From the NCBI RefSeq assembly GCF_001039355.2, contig NW_019773736.1:924344-988343 (forward strand): DNA of 64,000 bases. Direction: 5' to 3'. The notes beneath the pieces were generated by a model. It had not been told where the DNA came from. It did not search any database and was given only the letters and a program-made list of their open reading frames with translations. The DNA is from Lingula anatina (Eukaryota; Brachiopoda; Lingulata; Lingulida; Lingulidae). Below, piece after piece: positions 13,203 to 51,788 of the stretch (positions are counted from its first letter, which is position 1; each line of letters begins with the position of its first letter). The translations under genes and the position numbers were made by a program.

Positions 13203-14765
13203 TCACAATTGTTAAAGTTCGTTATAGTACATGTGGACAATTCTGCAGTTACATGGGCACATTTTGCCCGTTACATTATGTTAGGATTTTTAAGGCGTTA
13301 TACGTTTTATTCAGTGTCTTTTGTAGATTTACATCTCTTCTTCTTTTTCAACTGAACACACGATAAATGTTATTTAAAGTTTCCTAGATGCATTTTACGT
13401 AATGCAGTTACAATGTCTTTCCTTCCTAGAAGTCAACATCATATAAAATGAATAAGAGAACATCTTGAAGTTGACAGCGAGGTATCAAGTTGCAGATTTG
13501 CCCACACATGTTTTCAGTGACAAATAGAAAACATTTCCCTCCTTGGAAATTAATGTATGATAATGTTAAAACAATCACTTTATCATTTTTATAAAGACAT
13601 TCTGTTAAATGCGAACTTCAAGTCTAACGTTTCAGGTTCATAAAGGGGCGGGTATCAACCCCACCCAAAGGTATACATAAATTGCCCTCTTAACACCATG
13701 ATCAGCACTCGACTATGACATAGTAACATATAATTACCAAAGAAGCAAACCAACAACATGCAGGGTGGACGCTTAGTATGGGTTTTTAAATTTCTATGAG
13801 AAGTTTCATAAATGAAAAGCTCATTTTATTCGACTTTTAATTTGATATACGTTTTGGAGCAGAATTTTTCAACCAAAAACAAACATAACATTCCCACTAA
13901 ATGTCGCCCCTGCAAATTAATTAGCAGACAAACGTCGACATAGGAGGCAATCTTGGCATGGGGCTGTATATGTCGAACACGAAAGTGTCTCTGAGTAGGA
14001 CGCTTCTGGTATCTTCGTAAACGGTACTTAAGAGTCACTGGAATTAAAGGAATAAATTCACATTCATCAAACAATGTCTAAAGATTTGATAAAGCAGTAC
14101 ATGCCCATTACAGAAATTCGTGTCAGTATCCTTTGCGTTATAATTAACAAATCGCAATTAAGCTTTAAAATGAGGCCTATACAAATATAGGCCTATGTAT
14201 TTATATTGAACCCTCATGGAAAGCTAATGGTATCAGAAACAAAACGGTGCCCAAAGGACACCGAGGGAAGGCTAAGAGAAAGTAACCCTTATGTCAGTAA
14301 AATGTCCCCATGGCCATTATGCCTAGAGTGCACCATTTCGGGAAAATATCGTCAATGTAAAGGTAACAAATGCTACAATACATTTTCTATCATCTGTACG
14401 GAACTTACGAGATACTACTGCCGGGTTCAGTGCTATCTTTTCGGCCTACATGTGGCAGTAGAAGTAATATGGCATGGGACGTCCTTCTTCTCCATCTTCT
14501 ACTGACCTTGGTCCTGGCTGAGCACCTCTCACCAAAACGCTCACCTGATTTACATAATGTTGAAGAGGTCACCCACTTTCCGTGCGGACGCTTCGACTTG
14601 CATTACAGTCTGGTTTATGAGAAGGCACAAAAATTCTCCTTCTCTTAAATGATGATTAGGGGCTGATAAAGCCATAATGACACACACATACACACACAAC
14701 AAAAATAAATAAATAAAAATAAAAACGCATTTTCAAAGTCAACATACTTGAGATTGCGTGACTCA

Positions 14766-14893
14766 AGGGCAGGTTTAGAGAGGGGGTCAGGGCGGTCCTG
14801 ACCCCCTCATTCAATCTGACGGTAAAGCGTAACCGTAAGGTTATTGATATTTTCTTCTTTCTTTTTTTGTTTCTACGTCTTGAAACATACATG
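14766..14893. repeat. Insertion present only in the second ~4 kb copy
   Basis: Copy 1 reads GACTCAATGGCACTTTTAAAGG without a break (around 10785). Copy 2 carries about 120 extra bases between the same flanks, starting GGGCAGGTTTAGAGAGGGGG and including GGTCCTGACCCCCTCA. Clear terminal inverted repeats were not seen. It is either an insertion in one copy or a deletion in the other. Confidence 0.6.
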
Positions 14894-15718
14894 GACACTT
14901 TTAAAGGAAAACGTTTAACACGTTTAATGAATTTTCCATACGTTTACTCTACAGAATTAACATTTTAACTGTCTATGCACGAATAAAACACACATATTTA
15001 AACTGAGCAAAATAATTTAAAGAAAAAGTCTTATTTGTATTATATCAAGTTTCTCTTGTTTTGAAAATTCTGAAAGAAAACGTTCGGCAAGTTGTTTCAT
15101 TAAATCACTTTTAGTAACCGTTAATTGCATATAACTAACTGAGCGAATTTCATAAGAAAATCAACAACATGTTGTGTAAAAAACAAATAGTTATTACAAG
15201 ATATTTTAGCGTAGACAACTATCGGTGGTCGTCAGCGCACATCGGAGAAAGGCCGTAATATTCAGCACAGCTTCCACTGTGAAGGCTTCCAGTGCGCCGT
15301 AGACGTCGATCGGCGGTCTTCTCGGTCTCAGCACACGGCGAGGAGAGACCGTAATATACGGCACACCTTCTGCGGTGAAGGTTACCTGGTCGCGGTAGAC
15401 GCTAATCACCAGTCGCCTCAACATCCGTCCACTCCAGTTTCCGTCGACAAAAACGATTCTGGCTGTTAAGAACGTTTTTGAAGAACGACACTAATTTTTG
15501 GTTGCCAGAATCGTTTTTAAGGACACTGGTTTCTGGGCATTAGGATCGTTTTTGAAAAATTTCAATGAAATTAAAATTTATATTTCAAACAACAAAGTGA
15601 GAAGCAAGGGACCCCTTTCCCCGCTTTCTCACTCCCACCCCCACACATAAACGATTCTAGCAAATTAATGAAGAAAAAAAAACATTAGTCTTTAATATAT
15701 TTTAAGTTAGGTGATTTG

Positions 15719-18585
15719 AAAACAACAGGTAAAACAAAACCAGTTCTTTGGGCTCTAGTACACAGTATTTTATTACCTGAAGTATTAAAATGGTCAAGAA
15801 AAAAAATCAGCACAAGGGTGATTTTTTAAAGATAATGGCATTCAATTACAACAGAGACATGAATAAAAGGATTGAACTTAGATTACGAATACTAACAACG
15901 CTACCGATCACCAGTAGCTCACAAATCACTTACTTAATACAATAGTACAACTTTAGAATTCAAATGATTATTCTGAAAATTGAATCAAAATTAATCAATC
16001 TCATGATCTAACAGTAAATGACTAGCAGTAATTTTCAAGCAAGGGATTTGTCAATTTATCAACCATGTATGAATGGTAGACAGGCAAACTGTATGGTTTT
16101 ACTCTCCCCACAGTGTCTATTCAAACCCAGTTAATTAACTCCTGCAGCTTGCTTCAAATTTTTAAAGACCAAGATCACAACACACAAAACCAACACCACT
16201 AATTCATGATTTTCAATACCATTTAAAAAATTTAATATTGATTCTTGATTTCACATTATCTGAATGAACTATCTGCGTAAAAATATTATATGCACTTAAA
16301 TGCAGGCAGAAATACCTTGCTTTTTGCACAACTTCCATAAACAATAATATCTTTTAAAGTTTTGAAATAAATTTGAATCTATGAACTTCAACTTACTGGA
16401 GACAAGATTTATGGCACTAAAATGACAAAATGACTGACCATTGCATCAAAAAAGTGACATTATAAATAGTACAAGAAAATGCTACCATAACCTTGTACTT
16501 CATTTGTCGCATATAATAATGCCAAAGACTACTTGAGAATTTACTGAAATGAAAATTACAAGCCACTTCTAAATGTAATTGTTAACATGTTGAAAATTTC
16601 ACCAGTAACCACCAGTCAATTTACTCACACATAACCACATATCTAAGTCAGTAAAATAACATTATCTGCCTGTTGAAATCATGAAATCAAGGCGGCATTT
16701 TCAAAAAAGCAAATCCACAGCCATTAGAAACTATGATATAATGGAGAAAACACTTGAAGAAATACCATAATATTCAGTATACATTAATAAGTCTACTACA
16801 ATACATTTGCATATAATAATGATAAAAAAGGGAATTCCATTCTGCTTAATTTGTTCTAAATAACATCATTTCAATGCACCAATACCTTATTACACTTGGT
16901 TTAAGTGAGGGATCCATCTGCGGTCTGGTAACCAAGATAAAATTATCCTATCAAGGCATCCAAGCATACCTCTAGGAAAAATTAGAATGATCCTCAAAGT
17001 TCAAAGTAACAGTAAGAAATAAGCACTTCAGAAAAGTCCAAATAGTTCTGATTAAATTAAATGGCTTGGTAGGTTTGGCCATGCACAAAACAGATTTTCA
17101 CAATGCAGAGTTAATTTAAGTTATTCCTAGAGCTTAAGATGAATGTATTAATTATTCAATTTTTGTAAAATCAAGAAAAACACACGTCAGATCAGCTTAT
17201 ATACATACATGTTTGTTCTCTTTCTCTTATCCTGTGATACAGCTATGTCAGCATTAGGTTTTTTTTTTTCTTTTTGACAAATATCTTGCTACATCTCCAT
17301 ACTCCATGCTAATTAAAGAAACATTATTTACATGGTTTAGTCTTTAGTAATAAAAATGCACATAAACATAGCATCATATTATATCCAAGTAATTACAAAA
17401 TAACCCTTCAAACAAATGTCTATACTCCCTTGAAGCTTCATTTCAAACGGTTTCATTATTTGATAACAATCACACCAACAAGCAATAAAAACATCTGTAG
17501 GTCTAAGACATTTAATAAAACAATATTCAAAACAAGAAACAAACCTACCATTTAAGAATACACCAGAAGGCGCAATAAATCCATTCCAATTACTTCTCTG
17601 GTTTTTGGTACCAATTACAAGCGATGTGAGTAACATTTGCAACACCATTATAATCCAAGGTGCAATGTAATGTGTTGTATTTTTTTTTCAACAACCTTTA
17701 TCACCTGGGAATTGTTTGCGTAATCAACACTTCAGAGTAGTTAATGGATACAATAACTGATTACTCACAAGCTAGCCCCAGTTACCTAATTAAATTAATT
17801 TGTAGTGCTAGCCCCTCCCTTTCCTTTAAAGTTGTTAGCAAATTTACCACCTTCTAATGGATTCAGGCATTGCTATAACATTAAACAAAAATTCTTATGT
17901 GCACAAACTTCATCTATGGTAAATAAAGAGAAAAATATAAATGTAAAGCTATACAAATTTTTACCTGTGAGCTCAAAGAACATATGGGGAAAATATCACT
18001 AGAACAAAATTTTGGCTTTAAAGTCCTAGATTCATATCCTGTGCAAAGTTTCTAAATGAATTAAAAAGGCATAATAATGTCATCATTTGCAATTGCCCAA
18101 TTTTATTGCACTTAATGAGTCAAACATGGTAAGTGACAAGTAGCCTAAAACATTCCTTTGAAACCACTACAGAAAAAAACTTTTAACCATATTTTCATAC
18201 CTCTGCATCCATGTGCTGAATTACAAATGGCATAACTACCTTGATAGTGTTCACTTGCCCTACAAATAGGGGTGCTGTTTACAAAGTATCACATTAAGAA
18301 AAGGGGAAATTGATCAAGCACTGAGGTAGCAGCATAAACATAAAAAAAAAAAAACAACAGAGCACGGACCTAGCAAAAAATTAAAGAAATGAATCTTCAA
18401 ACTATGCTACAGCAGTAATTATACTGACTTTGAAAACTCAGTGAATCAGGTTGCTTGCATGAAAAGTTGAAATATAATGCTGAAAACAACCCTTTGCCCT
18501 CTTAAGAGGATAAAAAATTTCATCCAGTTTGAGTTAAGTCTGACATCAACTACAGAGAGAAAATACACCACCACTGCAACTTCTG
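15719..18585. other. Gene-free flank downstream of CaMKII
   Basis: AT-rich sequence lies between the ~4 kb repeat and the last CaMKII exon, with no exon-like frame on either strand. Part of it may be CaMKII 3' UTR if a distal poly(A) site is used, since TTTATT on the plus strand (AATAAA on the minus) occurs several times. Confidence 0.4.
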
Positions 18586-18591
18586 TTTATT
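18586..18591 (-). terminator. Candidate CaMKII poly(A) signal
   Basis: TTTATT on the plus strand reads AATAAA on the minus strand, about 90 bases after the distal CaMKII stop codon at 18680-18682. It is the first such signal after that stop. More distal signals could also be used. Confidence 0.35.
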
Positions 18592-18679
18592 TTTTAGATT
18601 TTCACTCCAGTCAGACTGTCTGGCTCCTGGCTAATGGGACAAGATTCTTGTGTGTAGTTCTGCGTCCATGTGCAAGTCT

Positions 18680-44217
<25,538 letters not shown>

Positions 44218-44986
44218 CTGAAACAAATCAAAACATGGAAGAAAATGAATGATACTACATACAAAAACAAAAAAGAAAACTTAGATTAAAATATTTATAA
44301 AAAACTTTATTTTCAAATATAACCCATTTCTGATGCTAATTGCTGATAACAATCAAACAGCCTGAAATTACCACCTTGGAAAGTCAAATTTTAATTGCCA
44401 ACATGCAGAGGTAGGAAAATTGAAATAAGTGCTTCTAATCTGTTTGTTATTTTTGATTATGATTGAATAACTTACTTTTTCATTTCTTCTAAATAAGTTA
44501 TGCATGTTTTAATTCTCTTATAAAAAAATTGTGGAATCAGCCAAACGAGTGTGGTGTAAGTCAAAAGCTGATTTTTACAATTATTTGTTCACTTAAAAAA
44601 TATCTTAAAGAAAAATCTTTCTCTCTGAAGAAAATTTAAGATCTTTTCATATAAATTTGTGCAAAATGATTTTTTTTGCAAGGCTGTTTTAGACAGCTTC
44701 TGCTATATTGCAACAGACGTGGGTTTGAACTGCCTGGCAACATTGAATAACATGTAAGGATAAATTTCAACAATAGCAGACGTCATAGCTCATTTCATGT
44801 GCAATAACAAACATTGCACATTCCCTTAAGTTCAAAGTTATTTTTCCTTTTTTGTATGCTTTCATAAAAACATCTTTTCATGATACCAGAAAGTACACAG
44901 TACCTCAGAACCATACTGACTTGTATTACTAAATGCTATATATATTGATTCGGAAAACTTCTCAAGCTGCTCATGCGTTTCCTTAA

Positions 44987-45321
44987 AGGGATAACAACTG
45001 TTTGCTTTTGTCAAAAATTAATTTTCCTGGGGTAAACGGTGATTTTCCCATACTTACTCCAATGTTTAATAAATCCATTCCAACAATCAATGTCAGTCCC
45101 TGGTTTTTATTTCAAGAAGTTTGAATTATTGTAATAATCTTTTAAGTCTTAAGAGATTATTACAGGGGTTTAGCCATCTATGAAGGTCCAAGGGGTGTGA
45201 TGGCAGAATGATTGAGATATTTGCTGTTTTGGTGGTAAAATGGAATTTATTAAATTTCTATGAGTTGTTTACAATGTATTTATGATGAAATATAAACCTC
45301 ATACAAACAGTTGTTATCCCT
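44987..45321. mobile_element. TTAA-flanked MITE, copy 2 (opposite orientation)
   Basis: The 335-bp element starts AGGGATAACAACTGTTT and ends AACAGTTGTTATCCCT, with TTAA on the left and TTGA on the right (probably a mutated TTAA). Its interior matches the element at 42057-42395 in the reverse direction, for example CCATACTTACTCCAATG against CATTGGTAAGTATGG. Confidence 0.8.
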
Positions 45322-45672
45322 TTGACTTTGCAGACCTAAAGTGAATAGAAGTCCCAATCTTCTTCATCTTCAGTTCACAAGAGATAGCATCTAGACATTC
45401 ATCACAAAGTTTTAAATTTCAGCTACCACAGAGTCCAGTTAATCTAACTCATATAGCAACCTAAACCCCCTTCATTAAGCAATGGCTAAAAATGGTCACC
45501 TTAACTGCTATCCAGTGGTATTTTAGAGATGTTGAAATCCTTTTTCTTAATTCCATATGATAATTATCAGTTTGTACTCATCTATCTTAGAATGTATATC
45601 CACATCATGCTTCTAAAATTTATAGTCAAAAAGAAAAAAACACACTGTTTTTGCTTTTATTACATAGAATTT

Positions 45673-45846
45673 CTACTTTACTCTAGATAATTCATAATCA
45701 AGATAAAGCAGCTTGGCATTTAACATCAGTGCTAACTGATTTAAAGTGAATATTACGTTAGGCTGATACAGGCCTTTCAAACCCCTCAAAATCAATACTT
45801 TCATGTTATTTTGAGCTTCTAGCATGCCTAGTCCATCTGAACAAGC
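45673..45846 (-). CDS. Possible isolated terminal exon, product unknown
   Basis: After a pyrimidine-rich acceptor (TTTTTCTTTTTGGTTCAG) an open frame of 57 codons (ACSDGLGMLEAQNNMKVLIL RGLKG...) reaches TAG at 45673-45675, with AATAAA 12 bases later (45656-45661, minus strand). The combination of acceptor, open frame and poly(A) signal looks like a last exon. No upstream partner exon was found, the protein is not recognised, and a chance open frame in AT-rich DNA is possible. Confidence 0.25.
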   Translation of the reverse strand, partial: ACSDGLGMLEAQNNMKVLILRGLKGLYQPNVIFTLNQLALMLNAKLLYLDYELSRVK

Positions 45847-48800
45847 CTGAACCAAAAAGAAAAAAGTGGGAGAAAAGGAAAATCAATTCAATTTTATCAA
45901 AGCATCTTTCAGGGTGAAATTAATGCAATTTCCAGCTATCCTCCATTCATTTCGCTTCATGTGATGCAATATGTAAGTGAGCAATATGCTACTATGATGC
46001 GTAGCCTTTCAATTTCCATCACACTACCGTTATGGACAGCGAAACTCCATTATCCACACAAATGTATCCAATACAAACACCAGTAGAAGCACCTTGCTAG
46101 GACGTCAACCTGCATTGTTTGACTAATTAGTTTAACTGCAGACACTAGCTGGGAAATCAATGAGTCAATACATTTATCCCCTGCATTGCCACATATAGCC
46201 CTTTCGAGCTATCACATTTAAAAATACACCTTGGCAATGACCACATCTTTAAAGAAATATGGAAAATGAACTGAATTTTACACATTACAAGGTACAACAA
46301 AACTGAATATAAAACATTTAAGTTTCCACAATAGACCAAGATAACATTATGAAGAGACAATGTACAGCTTAGTTTCATATGACAGTCAATGTTCTAGACC
46401 TTGTTTAATCTTTGCCAACATGTTTATCACATAAAATCCTCCATTTATATATAAGTAGAGTATAGGAATTAGATATATAATAGAATACTCCAGATTTAGT
46501 AGATATTGCTGACACTGAAGTTTCCCTCTTTTATTTCTATTGTCTTTTTATCTGACTGCTATAAAACTGGGTTATGAACAATATATCAATATGGAAAGAG
46601 ATAAATAATAAATAAACATAAGGTCAGCATTTTGCACTGAAATAAATACCAGCAGGACAGTAATCGTTTCTCACCAGTGAATAAAAAAAGTTCCCCTATT
46701 GTTTCAATGTCATAATTTATTCAATAAAACAATGATATAAATGTTGACTATGGCATACAGCATGAAATGCAATCTTGAATTTCTTCCAAAGGAAAGTGTG
46801 GTATAGACAAGCAATATAAATCTGGCATGCCTGGGAGGTGGAGGGGATACTGATACTTTATATCAGATCCTGGCAGTGCAACATCCTCCAGTATCTTTTG
46901 ACTATCTTCTCATAAACACAACACATTTCTTCACAAACCAGGCAGCTTTCTGAGATCATTCAAAGTGTTGGTCATGTATAGCTTGCACTGGAAGACCGGC
47001 ATGGAAAGTGCTTTACAGGGAGCTGATATTACCAACTAAGATATGTAACAAACACAGTTGCAAAAGAACAACATGCTAATACTGATCTAATACAACTTCT
47101 GGTATGGAGCATGCTGCCAGTACATATAATGCGGAGTCTCTGTCAATCTACTAGACTGTGTTTATTATATAGTACTTATGGTTTTCCACAACAGAGAGGA
47201 GGCATTGCCAATTTTCGTCACCATGCACACACAAAACCATGTGTGCCTTCACAAATACTCGTCTAAAATTAAACAGAATTATATATATATATATATATAT
47301 CTTTACCATAGCCTTATAATCAAAGGGAACCAATGTTATTTATCAGAAATCATTTATTAGTAATGAAGCAACACCAATCCATCAGTAAAAAGGTACCATG
47401 CAAAAGGCTAGATAAGTTAATCCACACATTACACTGTGGTTTACTTGCATGTTTGCATGTTGGATGATCCTTGCATACAATGTAGTAAATGTAGTTGACA
47501 TTTGCATCCAAGCATATGATGAATTTTCATACAGTTTGTGGAAATTATTCCCTCATAGTTTAACACATGCACTGATTAGAAACAATAAACATGTGCAAAG
47601 AGAAGTATACTTTTTAAAATTTTATAATGCATATTATACTGAAATGGTTTGGTGTGTTGGTCTATGTTTGATTTCCACTAGGCTGTTCTTGATCATTTTG
47701 CATCTTCCATGTAAAGCATCATTTATAAAGAAAATGCCATACATGTATCTGTTAATGTGGGATTTTGAGACATGCCACATTTTGAGGTAGCATGAAACCG
47801 TTTGCATCATTTACACACGACTCAATGCTACTAGCATCTGAATGTGACAATCACATTCAGCATAAACCTGGTCTGATCTGAGCATTCAATTATGAAAAGA
47901 TAGATTGTGGGAAGAAGTATTCAGCTGCTTGTAACATTTTACAAAGATGTAAAAAGAGCATTTTGAAGCATTAAATATCAGTTACTTTCCCCACATCCAG
48001 ACAACGTTCATAGATAATGGGCATCTTTTGTGCTACTCAAAGACATCAAGCTGCACAGGGGCAATATATAGCCGTGCCATTTCCAGAGAACATTTCTTAA
48101 GTTCCAGTTTAGCTTATCAGAAGATCAGCCGATTCTTTTTCCTACACCATATCCATGGCCAGAGGCGCATCACTTTATAAAGAACATGCCACATATTTGA
48201 GCAGAAAGCTCAATTTGATTACGGTGTCACTAATTCCTTCCGCATTATTGATGCAGTTGACTAATTATAAGATTTTCTGCTCTTTTTATACCAACCTGAT
48301 CAATACACGGAGTGAGCCTTATTCCCACAGCTTGTTTGGCTTTGAGTAGCAAACCTCTGTGTAATATTGTTTTTGAAATCTGCCATACCCAATAATTTGA
48401 TTATACAAGTCTTTACCTTTACTCAAGTACCAATACAACTGCAAAGAAAATCAATTAGGATCTCTTGGAATCTCTCTGTCAGAAAGGCCTTTCTTTCTGT
48501 AATCTCACCAGAAATCAACAGTTTTTCTCGTTAATGATATAATGGCTCATTGGAAATAAGAACATGGTATTGATCTCAGGGCAAGTAGTCATCAACTAAT
48601 TCATTTTTAATGAAGACATTTTCAGTTATCAGACAAGGGCCATTCGGACAGTGCCACCAGAATCCTGATAACAGAGTTCTGTGTCAAAAGGATGTTGCAG
48701 TCTGTTAAACCCAAATTTATGATAGCTGAGATGAAGATCTGTTGTAAAGAATAAAACACTTCAGTGACAGTCCACAAGATTCTTATGAAACCTTAATTTC

Positions 48801-50230
48801 CCACACACATTAAATCCCTTGTCTCAGAGGTACATTGCATCCCTTTGAAGTAATGACATTACTGCCCCTGCTCTATAATGTCAGTCTTACTTCAAGTGCA
48901 ATTACATTGCAAGTGTCTGTTAACTTGGTATAAGATAAATGGTTTAAAATGCATATTTCTAGACAGTGTTTTGGAATATATTTATAGGTCAGAATAGAAA
49001 CAGTTGATACCAACTGAAAAAAAAAAAAATGCTGAATACCTTTAACAAATCTGTGTTAGATTTTTTTTCTGCATCAAATCCTATGAACTGTCACTTGAAT
49101 AATTAGTCAATTGTTCTTTAAAGAGAAACATGATCACTCAAACCTAACAGAACTGGGTTTATTTTCTAACAATACTGAAATTGTTAGCTTGTTTGTTCCT
49201 TGACAACAAAAATCATCAAAAACTGATGCTTGGTTTGAGATCGAAGTTCAAATAATATCAATCTTCTGTATCATGTAAACACTTCTGATTGAGGCAGAAT
49301 GACAATACTAATTATGTAGACAAAACATGGCTGCTAGTGGTCTATAGTGTTGGTAGCTAGAAATTCTCGGATGGTAGTTGCATCTCTGTTAATCAAGTGG
49401 TGCTCTGTTATCAGAATCGACTTGTTCCTAACATTAATAGACACATGTCAATACATGCTAAGAAAATACCTAAATATCAATTTCCTGATAATCCAATGGA
49501 AAATTGTCCAATTTAAGCTGTTTGATGGGTTGTTTTCTAGTTGGACTTTTAATAATAGAGGAAACTATCCTATGCCTTAAACATATTATTTTTGGCTTGG
49601 AAACGCATTTTTGCAAAGCAAAAATGCAATCTATAAATAAACAGTTGTTTGTGTCTTATGATAATTTGACCTGAGTGTACTGAACAACAGCTTGTAGAAT
49701 AAATGCTGTAAACTCGTGTCTTTGTTAAGGATTTAAACATGTAATTCATACTATCAAAACTGTTTTTGTTGTAAATAAAACTGACAATATGACAATAAAC
49801 TATAATACCTTCACAATTATGCATACAATTTCAACAGAGATCAACATCATTAAAATACAAGCAAAGAGCGCACAATATTTAGAAGTACTAGTAGTCAATG
49901 TGAAGTACAGCAGAAACATTTTCTCTCTCTTTTTTTAGAATACCGAAGCAAAATAGTCAATGAACTGTTCCAGGTTAAGTGAGACTAGAAAAGGTAATTT
50001 GGGTCACATAAAGAAATTCTGAAGCTAAACAAACCCAGCAGGTTCAAAGCCCATCATCCCATTATTGTTTAACCAAAGGAAACTGGAGATATATTAAGTT
50101 AGCACCAAATCAGATCAAAAGCATGGAACATCAGTAAAAAGTCCTTATCAGCTTTATCAGATGCTTATATATTTTCAGAGATTTTACATTTTTTTCTATA
50201 AACAAAAGTACCTTAGACAAGATTATCAAA

Positions 50231-50273
<43 letters not shown>

Positions 50274-50628
50274 ATAGTATTAAAAATAAATATCAACTAC
50301 TAGTAGTCCAATAACTGAAGTTGTTTCATTTTTACACAAGGACACTTAAATAATGCATGAAAAATATACAAACCTTTTACCTGAAGCACCGCTGACTGGT
50401 CATTCTACTTTTGACAATCAAAAGCATTGCAATTATCAAACCCTTAGGCATAAAAAAGCCTTTATGTCTAATTTATTTGGATTTTTATTGTAAAGCCTAA
50501 TAGGGACTAAAAACGCCAATCCACGAATTCTGGAAATATCCAAATTTTGATGTCCCAAACAATACCATTACAGCCACTAATGCACTGAAAACCAAGCTGA
50601 ACTGTGAGCACATTCAGAACAGATAGGC
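45847..50628. other. Gene-free DNA upstream of the visible CaMKII exons
   Basis: No exon encoding the CaMKII glycine loop or catalytic lysine, and no CEP135 C-terminal exon, was recognised here on either strand. Content is AT-rich with a TA run near 47281-47300 and an AAAT microsatellite at 50228-50276. Confidence 0.45.
50228..50276. repeat. AAAT microsatellite
   Basis: A run of TAAA units, uninterrupted across about 49 bases. Confidence 0.95.
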
Positions 50629-51291
50629 TGAGGGAGCATTCACATCGAGAAGAGCCGAGGTCTAGTAAGGCTGCGACCTAAATATGGTGGACCTACATGA
50701 AAGGAAGACCGCTAATCCTGTAATGGCAGACATGCTGAAACTGTTGGTCCGATCGGTCATGATATCTGGACTGGTAAAAAATTGGACCTGGTCGGTCCAA
50801 AGGACCGACTGGAGTTTTAAGAACCATAACTTTGAATTTACAGTAATCATTCGACATTCTTCACTAATAAAATTATATAAAACCCAAAGCGTTTTTACCT
50901 TTCATTTCCAACTGATCACATTCACAAACAAAGTAAGCTACCTAATCGTAGTATCCATCTCAAACGAATAGGGTGATTTTGGGTCCGGCAAAAATCCATT
51001 AGGTCCGGCAAATTTTTCATTATTGCCGGTCCAAATGTCTGGCCATTTTGAAAAGTTTTCAGCATGTCTGTAATGGTCTCTCTGCCTCTCATACGCCTCT
51101 CAAAGCGTTGTCCCTCGACCAGTTGAATTTAGCTGAGATTTAATTACTGTGCCCCTGCAGGGACAACACGTGGGGAGGCGTGTGAGAGGCAGAGAGACCA
51201 TTACAGGATTAGCTGTCTTCCTTACATGTAGGTCCGTCATATTTAGGTCGTGGCCTTACTAGACCTCGGCTCGATGTGAATGCACCCTGAG
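50629..51291. mobile_element. Foldback element A, interrupted by a smaller transposon
   Basis: The left arm (GAGGGAGCATTCACATCGA, GACCTAAATATGGTGGACC, GCTAATCCTGTAATGG) is matched in reverse complement by the right arm (CCATTACAGGATTAGCTGTC, GGTCCGTCATATTTAGGTCG, TCGATGTGAATGCACCCTGA). The inner arms continue as GTCTCTCTGCCTCTCATACG against GTGTGAGAGGCAGAGAGAC. Removing the 345-bp insertion at 50726-51070 restores a continuous palindrome of about 318 bp. No coding content. Confidence 0.8.
50726..51070. mobile_element. 345-bp MITE nested inside foldback element A
   Basis: The element begins CAGACATGCTGAAA and ends TTTCAGCATGTCTG, a perfect 14-bp inverted repeat. It is flanked by a direct TAATGG at 50720-50725 and 51071-51076, and the insertion splits the left arm of the surrounding foldback. 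The interior has repeated GGTCCG/CGGTCC words and no convincing coding frame. Confidence 0.8.
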
Positions 51292-51307
51292 AACTATCTG
51301 AAATGCT

Positions 51308-51788
51308 GACTAAATATGGCCAACCCCACTTTAAAACAGCATCGCTTAATCCATTGATGGTCTCCCTGCCACCACACACACCATTAAATGGATTACATCA
51401 TAGCTCCGATGTATAATCGCAAGGCCTCTTCAGCAATGGCATGTGGCAAGGTGAGGAGGCCATCAGAGAGTTAGTTGGCACTGCTTTTAAGATTGCATTC
51501 ACAACGAGTTGAGCCATGGCTTTACAAATCCTGGAGCTAAATATGGCGGACGTACATGAAAGAAAAACCGACTAATCTTTTAATAGTCTCTCCGCCTCTC
51601 ACACGCCTCCCCATGCGTCGTCCCTGCGGGGGTACAGTCATTAAATCTCGGCTCCATTGGGAGGCGGAGAGACTATTAAAAGATTAGGCGGTTTTTCTTT
51701 CATGTACGTCTGCCATATTGCCAGGATTTGTAAAGCCATGGCTCAAATCGTTGTGAATGCGATATAAGTGTGTCAGCCATATTTAGTC
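51308..51788. mobile_element. Foldback element C (outer arms around element B)
   Basis: ACTAAATATGGCCAAC near the left end pairs with GTCAGCCATATTTAGT near the right (about 51772-51788). CATTGATGGTCTCCCTGCC pairs imperfectly with GAGGAGGCCATCAGAGAG. Element B appears inserted in its right part. The boundaries are approximate. Confidence 0.45.
51495..51760. mobile_element. Foldback element B (~266 bp)
   Basis: The left arm begins GCATTCACAACGAGTTGAGC and runs through TTTAATAGTCTCTCCGCCTC. The right arm mirrors it and ends GCTCAAATCGTTGTGAATGC. The sequence shares ACATGAAAG, AAATATGG and CTCTC.GCCTCTCA words with element A, so the two are one family. The long paired arms would form a strong hairpin. 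Confidence 0.8.

Larger units (their letters stand above)
11641..15718. repeat. Copy 2 of the ~4 kb tandem duplication
   Basis: It starts with an A-run (11641-11663) directly after the N-bearing junction and follows copy 1 in order and orientation up to GTGATTTG at about 15718. Unique sequence resumes after that. It differs from copy 1 by scattered base changes, a longer C-run near 13020 and an extra block of about 120 bases at 14766-14893. It carries a second copy of the small inverted-repeat element. Coding content is not supported. Confidence 0.9.
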
